DNA of 64,000 nt from Symbiodinium kawagutii (GCA_009767595.1 VSDK01007123.1:128748-192747), one strand, 5' to 3'; shown: positions 40,080-51,119, numbered from the stretch's first letter. Notes: generated by a model not told the origin, from the sequence alone. Made by a program: numbers and translations.

Positions 40080-41240
40080 GAGAACTGGGGGGTTGACCCT
40101 TTCACCCATCATTGATCATCAATCATCAAACCATTCATCAATAAAGCACCATTAATCATGCAGTAACCATCATGATCATCACTCGTCAGCATTGCTCATC
40201 CATTGGCACCATGGGTCACAAACAACATCCAGCCACCATCATGAGTTCCAACACCTTGGCCACCGCGTCGTTTCGATACTCAGGAGCCCACATCTGAGTG
40301 GAGCTGTGTACCCGCCAAAGAAGCGAGGAGCTCCTGCTGCACAGGTGGGCCCCCAAACTACTAGGGGCCCAACTACCAGTCATAGGGGTTGAACTATTCC
40401 GACTTAGAACTGCAGGGGGCCCACCTTGCCAACATGTAAGATATTGGTTGAAGCAAACATGAACACACGAACATATATAATTCTATACATGCATGTTGTT
40501 TCGTTCATTCATGTATATCAAAACCTACATGATTTCAAATACATGCACATGTATAGATATGAACATGAACCCATCCATACATTTATACAGTGCAAGACAG
40601 GTACAAATGTGATTCTAAATATGGATGGGGTATATTTTGATTCTACAATATATGGCAAGTCATATTTGCATAATATGTAGATTCAACATACATACACGGG
40701 CGTGGCTGTTTTCCCAAATACCTACAGATTAGCTATCTGTAGAATGATGAACCACCCGTTGAAATTAGCGCCTGGTGAAAGTATCATGCTTGCCACAAAA
40801 TCGCATAATACACAGATGTTTCTCCAAAAAGTGGATGGGTTCCATCCATGACCCGAAACCAGCACACTTGGTGCTTTCTCAAAACAGGGGTACCTCCCAA
40901 ATCATCCTGTTCTAAGCATGTGTAGTAATAAACAAACCATTTTGGGACGTTCCCTGTTTTGAGAAACCAACACTTGGAGAACACAACGAACTTTGTCTTT
41001 CATATCTCTTTCTTCAAAGCCCAAAAGGCCATCATGGGATCAAAAGTGACACCACCAACCCAAACACATCGGAGGGCCCATTTTGTAAACAAAGAGATGA
41101 GGACAACAACCACGAGGATCAGGAAATAGAATCAATTCAGTTTATTTTCAATCTATGCGTAATAACTATATACACTAATTACAAACAAACAATTGGCTAG
41201 CCACAAAATCATACCTCGGTTTCGAAAGCACATGCACATC
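40080..41240. other. Repeats, no confident gene
   Basis: A weak plus frame covers 40192-40392. Family A element is at 40868-40973 (CTTGGTGCTTTCTCAAAACA ... TGTTTTGAGAAACCAACAC). The rest is AT-rich. Confidence 0.5.
40868..40973. mobile_element. Family A element
   Basis: Both ends are present, with inverted core GTAATAAACAAACCATTTTG. Confidence 0.8.
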
Positions 41241-41321
41241 TTATGAAGGCTCCAGCCCTCGTTCCAAAGACTCAAAGGATGATCTTGATAGTTGTCCATA
41301 GCGGCCAATACAGCAACAACA

Positions 41322-41375
41322 TGAGATTCAACATGAGATTCAACATGAGATTCAACATGAGATTCAACAAGAGAT
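41322..41375. repeat. 12-bp tandem repeat ACATGAGATTCA
   Basis: About four and a half units lie inside an open plus frame (41243-41533) that would read MRFN repeats. Confidence 0.85.
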
Positions 41376-41756
41376 TCAACTCTATTGCTTTTAAACTAGA
41401 ATTTCTAAGAAAAAAACAAATTCATGCAACGATTCCCCGACTTTCCCAGGCTGCTATGTGCCCTCCTTTGGAATCTCATCACTTTCCACTGGGACACTGG
41501 AGGCAGGTTCAGGCCTCAACAGTCGTTGCTTGACCGAAGCATTCAGGGTTCGTGTAGTCAGTAGTTAGATGAATGATTAGTAAACCATTTGAACAAAGAC
41601 CTACCCAACAGCTAACCTCAGTAAATACTTTGTCACAGTTGACATTTCGGAGTCGTACATCTTTGAAACAATCCTGGCTCCCCAACATTCGTACCCAAGG
41701 AGGAGCCGCCACCACAAGAATGGTAGGTTCGTATTGAAGCAATTACGGCTCACTAT

Positions 41757-41849
41757 GCTTCCACTTACCATGAAATAGTAGGTAACCAACCCCAGTCACA
41801 AAAATGGTAGAAACCAGCTGGGTACATACTATTTCATGGGAAGTGTAAG
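41757..41849. mobile_element. Inverted-repeat element with ACCATGAAATAGTA arms
   Basis: CTTCCACTTACCATGAAATA on the left pairs with TATTTCATGGGAAGTGTAAG on the right. It is a single copy in this window and similar in size to the other families. Confidence 0.7.
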
Positions 41850-42190
41850 CGTCAGGTTTTTTAGCAATCTGAATAGCTCGAGAATGTGTAGTCAACGGGA
41901 CCTTGGAATTATCATTCAACCATAGTTAACCAAAGAAAATCCCACCCTAGGTAACCAACCACCTACCATGGGTGCGTTCGCTGAGAAGTGGACGACGTGG
42001 ATGGTTGTTCCGCATCCTCAGCCGTGTCAGCCATGCTCAGCACTTCACCGCTGCGACCATCCACAGGTGTTCCCTTAGAAGGACAGCTGACTTTATTCTT
42101 GTGGTTTCAACCAATAATTACCAAGTGGTTAGTTAATATTGGTTAATAATGGTCAATGTAATGATTATAATGGCTGATCATGATCACTAC

Positions 42191-42291
42191 CTGGTTGGTG
42201 GTTTCAACCCCTATGAAAAATACTATATAGTCCACCAAGCAATGGTTAATAAACGCTAGGGAAAATAAAAATGTTTAAAACCACCAACCAG
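42191..42291. mobile_element. Family B element, well preserved
   Basis: It runs from CTGGTTGGTGGTTTCAACCC to TTTAAAACCACCAACCAG, with internal CTAGGGAAAATAAAAATG. It is the best reference copy. Confidence 0.9.
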
Positions 42292-42630
42292 TATAGGGTT
42301 ATAACCGTTAATCGCAAGGAACCACTGCAGGAAACCTCAACCAACCGCATAACCATTATAGGAAAGCATTACCATTGTAGGAAACCATTGTAGGAAAAAC
42401 CATTAGAAGTGTAATAAGGGGAACCAGTATAGGTTACTTGAAATAGCTACTTAGTTAATGGTACCATGTTATAACCAAGTAGAGGAAACCATTGACTACC
42501 TACAAACCATTCACCAACGGCAACCAACCAACCATTAACCAACCATAAGCCAACCATTGCACTGCTAACCAACCAACCATTCACCAACGGCAACCATTGG
42601 CGGAAACTGGAACGACCAACAACTTCTCAC

Positions 42631-42751
42631 CAGGTGTCTTCCGGCGCCAAATCCAAGGACACTCTCTTCGGTACGTGCGCCTGGCCCGCGAGCGCCGAAA
42701 ATTTTCTCGGCGATCCAAGCGTAGCATAGGACAGAAGCGCATCATGGGATG
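42631..42751 (-). CDS. Minus-strand internal exon, unrecognised
   Basis: The acceptor CCTGGTCAG and perfect donor GTGAGA bracket a phase 1 to 2 exon reading SHDALLSYATLGSPRKFSAL, then AGQAHVPKRVSLDLAPEDT. It is one of the best-bounded exons in the window. Neighbouring exons were not found. Confidence 0.65.
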
Positions 42752-42845
42752 CTGACCAGGAAAGTCCTAACCAATACACGGAATTGTTAACCACAGGGGA
42801 TTTTAGTAATGCAAACACCGGATTAATAAAACCCCCCCCCCCTCA

Positions 42846-43436
42846 AGGTCGACAAGGTCGACAAGGTCTGACCATAGGTGTCCAAAAGTGACCACCCCCA
42901 AATAAACGCCCTCAATTGTTTTTAAATTAATTTCAATTGTTTTTAAATTGCTTTCAATTGTTTTTAAATTGATTTCAATTGTTTTTGAATTGCTTTCAAT
43001 TGTTTTTGAATTGCTTTCAATTGTTTTTGAATTGCTTTCAATTGCTTTTCAATTGATTTCAATTGTATTTAAATTGGGGGGTTCCAGGCTTGTGGGGGGT
43101 ACCCTTTGTGAGCTTCTAAAAAAATGTTTTTTGATAGATTTTTAAAAGGCGGTTAATAAAGAAAAACACATAGACTTTTTTGGGAAATCTGAGCCCACTA
43201 GCCATGAGTAGTAATAAAACTAATAAGCAAATTAGATAAAACTAATTTAAAACTAATCAAAAAAATAATTTCCAAAAATTTTAGGGATCCAGAGGGGTTT
43301 GATTAACTAGGGGGGATTTTTGGCTGTCCTTATCTTATCTGGGGGTGAAATCAGCACCTAATTAACTTTAGTAAGGACCAGGGTCCAGGGCTGAGGAGGG
43401 GTTTGATTAACTAGGGGGGTTTTATTAATCCTGACT
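42846..43436. repeat. 0.55-kb repeat F, copy 1
   Basis: It begins GTCGACAAGGTCTGACCATA, has 21-bp tandem units TTTTAAATTGATTTCAATTGT (variants TTTTTGAATTGCTTTCAATTG), then TTCCAGGCTTGTGGGGGGTA and AAAACACATAGACTTTTT. It ends near AGGGGGGTTTTATTAATCC. It is matched by 59460-59985. Confidence 0.9.
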
Positions 43437-43574
43437 ATGCATTAACCAGAAATTGTATAGGAATTGTTAACCACAGGGATTTACAAATACCTTATCATAA
43501 TTAAATGATTAGCTAGTCAATGGTAAATAATAGGGGAGAACAACTAGCAACTATAGGGGATATACCACTTATAT

Positions 43575-43700
43575 ATGGCTGTGGGTCAAGCAAGTTCACC
43601 AGCCAATAATGGTTGATCATGACCAACAAAACTATAGGGAAAACAATGGTAAATGATAGGGGAACCAGGGGGACTAAGGGTTTTGACCCACTGCCACATA
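43575..43700. mobile_element. Family C element, inverted orientation
   Basis: It runs from TATGGCTGTGGGTCAAGCAA to GTTTTGACCCACTGCCACAT, with internal AGGGAAAACAATGGTAAATG. Confidence 0.8.
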
Positions 43701-44227
43701 ATTAATTAGCTCAGAAATCACAGGGATTTTGGTAACCAGGAAACCCTTACCAATACTGATCAAACAAACAAACAGGTTTTCTAATATCTTTCCAACTATA
43801 CAGTAACCAAATAGGTCTATAGTCATAGCAATGATTGTGCAAATATTCTGGCACATGATTGCAGCGGCCACCCCGCTAATGTGACGGGTTGCTGCTTGCT
43901 ACAACAAATGCCCTTTGATCCATCTACATGATCAAACATGCTGAAGCAATGATTGATGGTCTAATCATTGTGCTCATATGAATGTATACATACATATGTA
44001 CATTAATATATATATATATATACACATATCTAATAAATACATATATTATATACTCAAAGAATGTCAAATGTGGTCGAATTGGAACAGAGGATGGTGTAGA
44101 TGAAGATCACCCTGGAACACATGCGAAGCAAATGATTGAACGATGGCGTGTCTGAATATTTGCACAGCCGTCTTACGACAAAGTTACATGATCGATCTTT
44201 CAAACAAAGATTGATCAACATTCTCGC

Positions 44228-44464
44228 ATGCTAGTACTGTATGAGTCCCGAAAACTTGATTTCGAAAAACCTTCTCTGTATGGTTCTGGACCAGCTGGTC
44301 CCACGACTTTATTGAATCTCGATTTCCCTACCCTTCTGCCTGAGCCTGGTGATTTCAAAACCGAGCACCAGAGGTCCGGAACCCCCAGTGATGAATTCCT
44401 GCTTGTGATTTTGAACGCAACACCACTCTATGTATATAACATAGACGTATGCATATTTGTGTAG
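44228..44464 (+). CDS. Plus-strand ORF, unrecognised
   Basis: Seventy-eight codons from ATG read LYESRKLDFEKPSLYGSGPA, then TTLLNLDFPTLLPEPGDF and GTPSDEFLLVI. The protein character is strong up to about residue 60, so a donor probably lies before the AT-rich tail. No domain was recognised. Confidence 0.5.
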   Translation: MLVLYESRKLDFEKPSLYGSGPAGPTTLLNLDFPTLLPEPGDFKTEHQRSGTPSDEFLLVILNATPLYVYNIDVCIFV

Positions 44465-44619
44465 ATATTAAACAAATAGAAACAGATAGAAACATTGACA
44501 AAAAGGAAGAAACATACATAAACATATAGATAGATAAACAAAGAGTAAGAAAGAAAGATAGATCCGAACTACGCACGCATTCAATGTACAACACAAGGAT
44601 CTTCCACTGCATCTCTTCT

Positions 44620-44826
44620 TCACCGTGCCGTAAAGCTGTACCAGGTCCCACCTTCGCGGCATCGTCAATTGAAACTACGTTCGAATCAGCATCGGGCTCG
44701 TCGAGTGCAGGCATACCTGAAGCCATGGCAGGCCAAGCAGCACTAACCACTGCTGGTCGTTGGGAAACACTGGGCGCTACAATGAAAGTTCATGCAAGGC
44801 CAGCAGCGATGATCGAGCATCACTAA
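44620..44826 (+). CDS. Coding patch, strand uncertain
   Basis: The plus frame after CGTAAAG reads VPGPTFAASSIETTFESASG, then IPEAMAGQAALTTAGRWETL and TAA. The minus strand is open as well (DEPDADSNVVSIDDAAKVG). The neighbouring plus ORF slightly favours plus. Confidence 0.4.
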   Translation, partial: SPCRKAVPGPTFAASSIETTFESASGSSSAGIPEAMAGQAALTTAGRWETLGATMKVHARPAAMIEHH

Positions 44827-45282
44827 CAGGTAAGAGTCCCTACTCATCAGCATCCTTTGCTACAGCAGCACTCAGCAGTATGAGTGCTGAATATTGCTGA
44901 CGGCTATGACCATCATGATGCTACAGATAGGCAACAATTGCTATCCATGATGAGGCACAGCAAACCGCAGTCCACCAATGTTGAACATGCATGAATGCAT
45001 AATCAACAGTTATTAGATTTTTGACCAGTACCATTATTAGCAAATTTGTCTCCAGTAATGTTTCACCATTTGTTAACCATTTGAACTAGCATTAGTAGTG
45101 CTTGACCACTATCATCTAGTAAAACGCTTCTCTTTGGCAATCATTGCCAATGGTTGACAATCATTGACCATCATCAATCATGACCATCATCTTCAATCAC
45201 CCATTATTCAACACTCTTCAGCATTCAAAGTGTTGACTGCTGGTGACTCATGGCTCTCAGCTGATTTGTGCTTTGTATTCAG

Positions 45283-45450
45283 AGAAACAAAAAAACGAGA
45301 ACAAGTGATGTTGTAAAAGATCGCGGCATCCCTCAATTCGGGAAGCAGGATCACCCCGGTCGATCGGTGTCACCTCCCCAAGTTGGTCTCATGGACAACA
45401 ATACAGCGGGATTGTTGGGAGAGAAAACACCGTCAACCAATGATGTATGA
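45283..45450 (+). CDS. Terminal exon of a plus-strand gene
   Basis: After GTATTCAG it reads RNKKTRTSDVVKDRGIPQFG, then KQDHPGRSVSPPQVGLMDNN, and stops at TGA. It is basic and Pro-rich. It overlaps the minus-strand ORF ending at 45389. Confidence 0.5.
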   Translation, partial: RNKKTRTSDVVKDRGIPQFGKQDHPGRSVSPPQVGLMDNNTAGLLGEKTPSTNDV

Positions 45451-45601
45451 CATTGTATGGTGTCCCTTTGTTGGTTGGGTATTTGGTACTACTAGTCGAT
45501 AAAAGCCCCTGGTCAATCATATTCAAACCAGGTAGCATGGCCGATTGGAACCATTCGTCAACCAGCGTTTCTGGCACTACTCGGATGTAATTGTGTGACA
45601 T
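45389..45601 (-). CDS. Minus-strand ORF with ATG start
   Basis: It reads MSHNYIRVVPETLVDEWFQS, then AMLPGLNMIDQGLLSTSSTK and NKGTPYNVIHHW. It is protein-like for about 55 residues, then becomes antisense to the plus exon. A donor near 45430 is expected. No family was recognised. Confidence 0.45.
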   Translation of the reverse strand: MSHNYIRVVPETLVDEWFQSAMLPGLNMIDQGLLSTSSTKYPTNKGTPYNVIHHWLTVFSLPTIPLYCCP

Positions 45602-46041
45602 GGAACTTTGTACTACGGGGTACTGTACTCGTTGGGAGTGCTAGGTTGGTCTCATGCCCGCAACGGGAACTAGTTCCAGACCAGCAACAAGTTGTGCGTC
45701 GTCCGGATGAAGTCTAAAGATGTATTTTATCATGATTCATGTGTGTCAAATAAAGAGGTCTTAGATCAAAATTAACTATATATATATATATGCTATATAT
45801 CAATTGATGGAAAATCAATGATTAACCATAGGTCATCTAGTGTGTATGGATAAGTTGAAATAAACAAGTAAATAAACCATATCTACAGAGAAACATGAAC
45901 AAATAGAATAGATCGATACCGGCATTTTAGGAGGATTTGTGAGGAAGACCGATGTATATTGCACTTCATGCAACTTCGTTGTGATTGTGTTTGAACATCC
46001 ACGCTTTGGGGTCTTCGCAACTCTGCAGGCCTCATGCCAAC

Positions 46042-46051
46042 NNNNNNNNNN
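46042..46051. other. Assembly gap (10 N)
   Basis: Ten N interrupt an open plus frame. Confidence 0.99.
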
Positions 46052-46053
46052 AC

Positions 46054-46228
46054 GACGCCGCACAAGCTAGAGCCAAATGACAGCGATCAGACATTGATGT
46101 TCTCCCTTCAAGGCATGCAAACTTGGAGCCCTCATGATGCTGAGACGGAGAAAGCAATCAATCCACCAGATTTCAGATGTGCGAAAACAAAGTGTTCTCA
46201 ATGTCCACATGGGGCGCCCATTCTTTAG
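46054..46228 (+). CDS. Terminal exon of a plus-strand gene, interrupted by a small gap
   Basis: After the gap the frame reads KLEPNDSDQTLMFSLQGMQT, then ETEKAINPPDFRCAKTKCSQ, CPHGAPIL and TAG. CxxxxCxxC at the end could bind metal. No family was recognised. Confidence 0.5.
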
Positions 46229-46270
46229 TCTTGGCACAGGTTGGAATCAAAACTTGAGCCAACGTGAGGA

Positions 46271-46386
46271 AGATTTGGTGGTTTCTCAAAGTTTTTCAAA
46301 ATAGGGGGCCCAGAAATGGTTGGTTTATTACTATAAATGATTAGTAATGGATGATTTGGGAGGTCCCCTATTTTGAGAAACCACCA
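46271..46386. mobile_element. Family A element
   Basis: It runs from GGTGGTTTCTCAAAGTTTTT (with a short insertion) to CCCCTATTTTGAGAAACCAC, with core GGTTTATTACTATAAATGAT. Confidence 0.85.
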
Positions 46387-46523
46387 TTTATATCATAGGA
46401 TTCAAACTGATTAAAACTGTGAGTTTCAACCTCTCAAGTTTCTATCATCCCACCTGCTTGGTTTCCCCGTTTGTGGTCAACGTGTTGTGGTCCGAAGTTG
46501 ATACGCTTTGACACGTTGAACAG

Positions 46524-46930
46524 GCGGAGTTTTCAAGAGGTCAAAAAAATCATCCCAACTTCAGTGGACATCTGCCCAAGAGAGAAATCATACAATTGAT
46601 CTTCAAGGATTGTTCAGTCGACCTGGACCTAGCTGCTTGGTGGTTTCAACCCGTGAAGAATATCAGTCAACCAACCAACCATTTGTGAATACCAGTGAAA
46701 ATAAAACAATGTGTGAAACCACCGACCAGCTAGCTACAAATCCAGTGGAGGTGGTGGGTTCCTCAGCCAAACAGGTCCTAAGGAGTGCAGCTGTCATGCT
46801 GCTGAGAGGCTTGACATGGCTGTTTCAAAACGAACGAAGACCTGGCAAAAACACATGTCTTCAACAACGAAGACATGATCTTGCTTCTTTCTGTTTAGTT
46901 TTCAGGTTGATTGATCCACGTTGTTTTTGA
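46524..46930 (+). CDS. Two-exon plus-strand gene end split by an introner-like element
   Basis: Exon 46524-46634, after GTTGAACAG in phase 0, reads FSRGQKNHPNFSGHLPKREI and IQLIFKDCSVDLDLA. Exon 46730-46930 continues in phase 0 with LATNPVEVVGSSAKQVLRSA, then AVMLLRGLTWL, and ends in TGA. Only the 95-base element between them interrupts the frame. Both sides are strongly protein-like, so the join is well supported. No family was recognised. Confidence 0.7.
46635..46729 (+). mobile_element. Family B element acting as a GC-AG intron
   Basis: The intron begins GCTTGGTGGTTTCAACCCG and ends GTGAAACCACCGACCAG. The element's inverted termini are CTGCTTGGTGG and CCACCGACCAG. CTAGCT is present on both sides (46629-46634 and 46730-46735), consistent with a target duplication that stays in the mRNA as two extra codons. 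The element is 95 bases. Confidence 0.8.
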
Positions 46931-47014
46931 AACAAATCATCTAGGCAATGAGACACCATTTCCCCTTCTCACAAGCACGTTTCTGCGCATCTACGTTGCT
47001 GAGTCGCCAAAAAT

Positions 47015-47097
47015 TTGGCATTTGATCAATCGTTATTGTCGGAGATCCCAGGTACCCAAAATTTGAAGGACCAAGCTGTTTGGGGAGGTGATGTGGT

Positions 47098-47150
<53 letters not shown>

Positions 47151-47209
47151 ATGATTACAGATTCATGTTTGTGCTTTTATCATCTTCTCCTGCCTCCTTT
47201 TGCCATTAG
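47015..47209 (+). CDS. Plus-strand ORF containing a poly-Asp (GAT) run
   Basis: LAFDQSLLSEIPGTQNLKDQ precedes about seventeen GAT codons (47098-47150) and the ORF ends in TAG. The N-terminal part is protein-like. The run may be a coding microsatellite or lie just outside an exon. Confidence 0.35.
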
Positions 47210-48120
47210 TTTGACCCGATGACATGCGCCTCCCCCCCCTTTTGTACGCTTGCACTAAGGCTTCACTAAGGAATCATCTGCAGGCCACGCGTAATCACGC
47301 GGACCAAGCAGCCCTCCGCCTGTCACTCACTCTCTGATTGCGCTTATGTACAACTTCATGCAGGGCCACGGACCTCAAAAAGAGTCACAATTTGTCACTT
47401 CTGGCTGATATCTCAAGCAGCACGATGAATTAATTTGTCAAAGCACATCTGCCAACAACTCTAACTGATGGATTCAGATGGCTTCCTTCTGCCAACTCCA
47501 ATGTCCATGGCAAGCTGCAAACCAATTGCGAGAAATGCTGGGACAATCTACATCTGCTTAGTGATTACAAATTATCAATGAGAATGATCATGCTAAATAT
47601 TGGCGAACATGAAAACCATTTGTAAAGCCAAAGCCACCAACCACCAACGTGTCTACGGTAATTACCGCCAACATCCGCCAACGTGTCTATGGCTCTGGCT
47701 GCTAGGGGGCACTGCTTGGTGATAACCAAAAATGCCACAGCTCACCCGGAGCCACCAACCAAGTGCTGGAATCGAGTTTATGGTGCCATGACGGGCTTCC
47801 GTTGTTTATTTTCTTAGACCAAGAACAGGGTTTCACCACCGGATCACCAGGGCACAACGCATAATTTGCATTAATTAATTTGCTTGGAGGCTATGAGGAA
47901 GGGAAGATTCAAGTACATCTCTCCTACCATGAGAACATACCTTGATATAGATTATTGAACAGGGAACAGTTTACAGGACACACGTGCTTAATTATGGTGC
48001 ATGATGGTTCATGATGGTTTACAACATGGTTGATAGCAAATACTTGTTATATAAACTTAACGACGGTTGAAATATCAACTTAATGTATAATCATGAAGAT
48101 TATACGGTAAACGTATTGAA
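47210..48120. other. No gene seen
   Basis: Unique sequence without a convincing frame. ATGGTTCATGATGG-type repeats lie around 48000-48025. Confidence 0.5.
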
Positions 48121-48122
48121 AG

Positions 48123-48470
48123 CTAAATGATGGTGCATGATGGTTCAATGCATATTGAAAATGAAAGTATTCCACTCAGTACTGCGCATGCCCGTCCGTG
48201 ACTCGACTCAAGATACCGATCAACAGCCGAGCGGTCCACGACGGTCTCCAAGCTCCGAACAACTGGATGCTTCATCAAAGTGGCTTCTGAGATTGGTTGT
48301 GGATCCAACTCTTACCCTCGCTATTTCAACTTTGATCGAACCTGCTCACTAAGCTTGACCAAGTATGACTTGGCAAGTTGCAAACTTTGAAACCTACCAC
48401 AAGATCTTTGACGTAAATTCCGTGCATCTTGCAACAAAGTCTTCATTGCTCCACGAAAAGCTTGATGTTT
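48123..48470 (-). CDS. Minus-strand gene end with a 63-base intron
   Basis: The upstream exon (ending 48350) reads VAEDILTKHQAFRGAMKTLL, then ARNLRQRSCGRFQSLQLAKS, and ends in phase 1 at the strong donor GTGAGC. The next exon starts at 48286 after AATCTCAG and reads ATLMKHPVVRSLETVVDRSA, then VDRYLESSHGRACAV. It is open to a stop at 48123, or ends at GTACTG. The first exon is helical and basic. The plus strand is partly open too. No family was recognised. Confidence 0.55.
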
Positions 48471-48560
48471 TGTCAAAATGTCTTCAGCTACTCTCAAAGG
48501 TGCAAACAGGACAGTGTTGTTAACATGTCCAAGATCCAACAGTCATGATGTCTCGGCGAG

Positions 48561-48752
48561 TACCTTGGCCTAGCCAGAAAGGTACATGCCACCTACGCCA
48601 ACAGGGACAGCACACACGCACCTATCCCTCGCCAGGCATCCGGGCACTACATGAAGAGCGCGGTGGTGGCGGCAGCAGTGGAGGCACCATGGTGGTGCTT
48701 GTTGCACCGGCATAGCCTGGATGGTTGGCTGAATGACTTCTACCGATGTTAG
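48561..48752 (+). CDS. Terminal exon of a plus-strand gene
   Basis: After CTCGGCGAG it encodes 63 residues: YLGLARKVHATYANRDSTHA, then YMKSAVVAAAVEAPWWCLLH and DGWLNDFYRC, then TAG. It is clearly coding, with an Ala/Val-rich helix. GT donors near 48719 could end it earlier. No family was recognised. Confidence 0.6.
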   Translation, partial: YLGLARKVHATYANRDSTHAPIPRQASGHYMKSAVVAAAVEAPWWCLLHRHSLDGWLNDFYRC

Positions 48753-48759
48753 TCAAGAC

Positions 48760-50030
48760 TGACCTGCTCCCAATATCTTGCGTAAAGACCCGTGATTGTT
48801 CAATTATTAAGAATGATTCAAATGGGAAGGAACTGAGTGAGTAAATAGCTTCAATAATTGAGTAATTAGCTATAACATAGCTAATTAATAATGATTATAT
48901 AGTTACCAATTTGACTTGAGTGAGTAGCTGCTGAACTTCACAATTTTCAATCAGCTACAGTTGGCTGACCAAGTGGTAATTCCTTTGTTGCATCCAGTGT
49001 TGGCAGCTGCAATGAGGGACGACGTTTTTGACACTGTCCAAAGTTCTATTAAAAAAACAGTAATCCAGCCTCTTTACAGTCATTCAAATAAATCATAACA
49101 CTATCATTGTAGCCAGGGTGAACCACACCAAGCATTCCTCTCCCCTTTGAGGTTTGACGCAGCAAAAGAAGGACAACCGTCCAGAATGATCACGTCAGTC
49201 AACACACTTTTAGGTTTTGAGACACATAGACACGCCTACTGCAACTGGAGAGTGACCAAAACTTCCCACTAAAAGGGGGAGGCAAACAACTACATACACA
49301 ACCAATCAGGGTTTGTCTCGGCAGCGAATGACTGAAACCTCACCTATTCACCTAGACATGATCATTGCCAATACTCAAAGGTCCGAAACCATTGATAAAA
49401 GTCAGCCAACCCCCTGACGTCCAGAACAAATCCGTAGGAATCAGTCCCGAACTCATGGCTCTTAACGGAATGAAGTGTCTGAGTTAAAGCCGTTAAAAAA
49501 GCATCGCGATCTCTACAGGACAAATTCAATTACAACTCTTGAACATAAGCTGACCAATTTGTACAACCAACTCATGTGAATCAAAGAGTTCAGGACTGTA
49601 TGTTTCACCTATCACAATGACCTCATGGTGAAACTGCATGGTGAAACTGCATGGTGAAACTGCATGGTGGTCAACCATTTTTCCTCCTGGAGTTTTGCTA
49701 ACACAGCCATGCCTCTGGCCACCTGCGGTTTCGTCTCCAGCAGGTCATCTAACAGACCTGTGCCAGGGTGGCTCCAGGGCTGTAAGAAGTAGGTAGTTTG
49801 GCAGTACAGATTGGTTTGCATACCTAAATAAATAGATATATTTATATATAAAAAAGATAAGTTAAAATATGTATATATAAATATATATATATACATGTAT
49901 AAATAAAAATATATAATTATATATATATATATACGGGCATACATACAATAAACAAAACCACCTTGCAATCATGCATGTGCAGGTAGCCACCGGGTAATTT
50001 ATTGCACATAATTACGCACACGCATGACTG
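48760..50030. other. No confident gene
   Basis: It holds a 13-bp direct repeat GTGAAACTGCATG (49627-49668) and long TA-rich microsatellites (49840-49935). Confidence 0.5.
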
Positions 50031-50038
50031 TATGACAG

Positions 50039-50172
50039 TGTCATACAATACCAAACTGGCACCGGAAATTCGGCACTACTCTTTCCATACCCATTTTGCA
50101 CTTTGGAATTTGGTGATTCTCCTGAATCATTGGGTATCCATGGGTCCAAGCCCAAAACCACATTGGTTGCAA
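50039..50172 (+). CDS. Plus-strand exon, unrecognised
   Basis: After TATGACAG, in phase 1, it reads SYNTKLAPEIRHYSFHTHFA, then LWNLVILLNHWVSMGPSPKP, HWLQ. It ends in phase 0 before the perfect donor GTGAGT. It is likely part of the same gene as the exon at 50491. Confidence 0.6.
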
Positions 50173-50321
50173 GTGAGTTCAGCTGGTGACATTAGGATTC
50201 CTGCAATGGATTCAAGCAACACACTGGAAACTGGAAACTACAGCACCCTATTGATTAATTAACATGTGCGCACGGTGAGTGTGTGATCATATTATATCAT
50301 ATCAATTATATTGATGGTATG

Positions 50322-50367
50322 GTATTGTATTGTATTGTATTGTATTGTATTGTATTGTATTGTATTG
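50322..50367. repeat. GTATT pentanucleotide array
   Basis: About nine near-perfect units, intronic between the exons at 50172 and 50491. Confidence 0.9.
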
Positions 50368-50490
50368 TGTTCAATGATTTTAGTTTTACTATATTACACT
50401 CTACGTATATATACAGATATGCATTTTTTGTGTATATATATATATATATATATTCACATCTAACAAGAATGTATACGCATGTAGGCACAG

Positions 50491-50621
50491 TGATTTGCCA
50501 AAACAGATGCAAGGACTTTCATACGACTATAGATCAAGCAAAAATCCCTGACTTTGCAACGAGCAACTGGACTCCCAAGCACCGCCTGGCTGCGTTTTTT
50601 GAGCTGTGGATGGAGTGGTAG
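50491..50621 (+). CDS. Terminal exon of a plus-strand gene
   Basis: After TAGGCACAG, in phase 1, it reads ICQNRCKDFHTTIDQAKIPD, then FATSNWTPKHRLAAFFELWM, EW and TAG. It follows the exon at 50039-50172, although phase 0 versus 1 means one more exon is missing. Confidence 0.6.
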
Positions 50622-50697
50622 CATCTCCCTGCATCTCCTGAGCTGAAGGTATGAAACTCCAAAACTCCAGAATTGCCTAGTGACCAAATGGAAACAC

Positions 50698-50806
50698 ATA
50701 TGGTGGTTTCTCAAAATAGGGGGACCCCCAAATCATCCATTATTAATCATTTATAGTAATAAACCAGCCATTTTTGGGGCTCCCCATTTTGAGAAACCCC
50801 CATATG
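50698..50806. mobile_element. Family A element, inverted orientation
   Basis: It runs from CATATGGTGGTTTCTCAAAA to CATTTTGAGAAACCCCCATA. CATATGG flanks extend the palindrome. Confidence 0.85.
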
Positions 50807-51119
50807 ACCGGGCAGCACACATAGGACATACACATGGACACCTACGGCCGCTATCTGGCCACCAACTCTGCATCTTCGATACTAGAAGGCCACCAACTTC
50901 GCCATGGAAGTATGTCCCTTAAAATGTAACATGAGACCCAAAAGAAATTGAAGGTTATACAGTATACATATATATGTAAATATATATATATATATCTATC
51001 TATATATATATATATCTATTTATTTATTTACATTTACATACATTATTCTTCTCACACAAGTCCCCGCCTTTCCCTTCCGTATTTGATTTTACCGGCTAGA
51101 TCGCACCAAATCCATGTCT

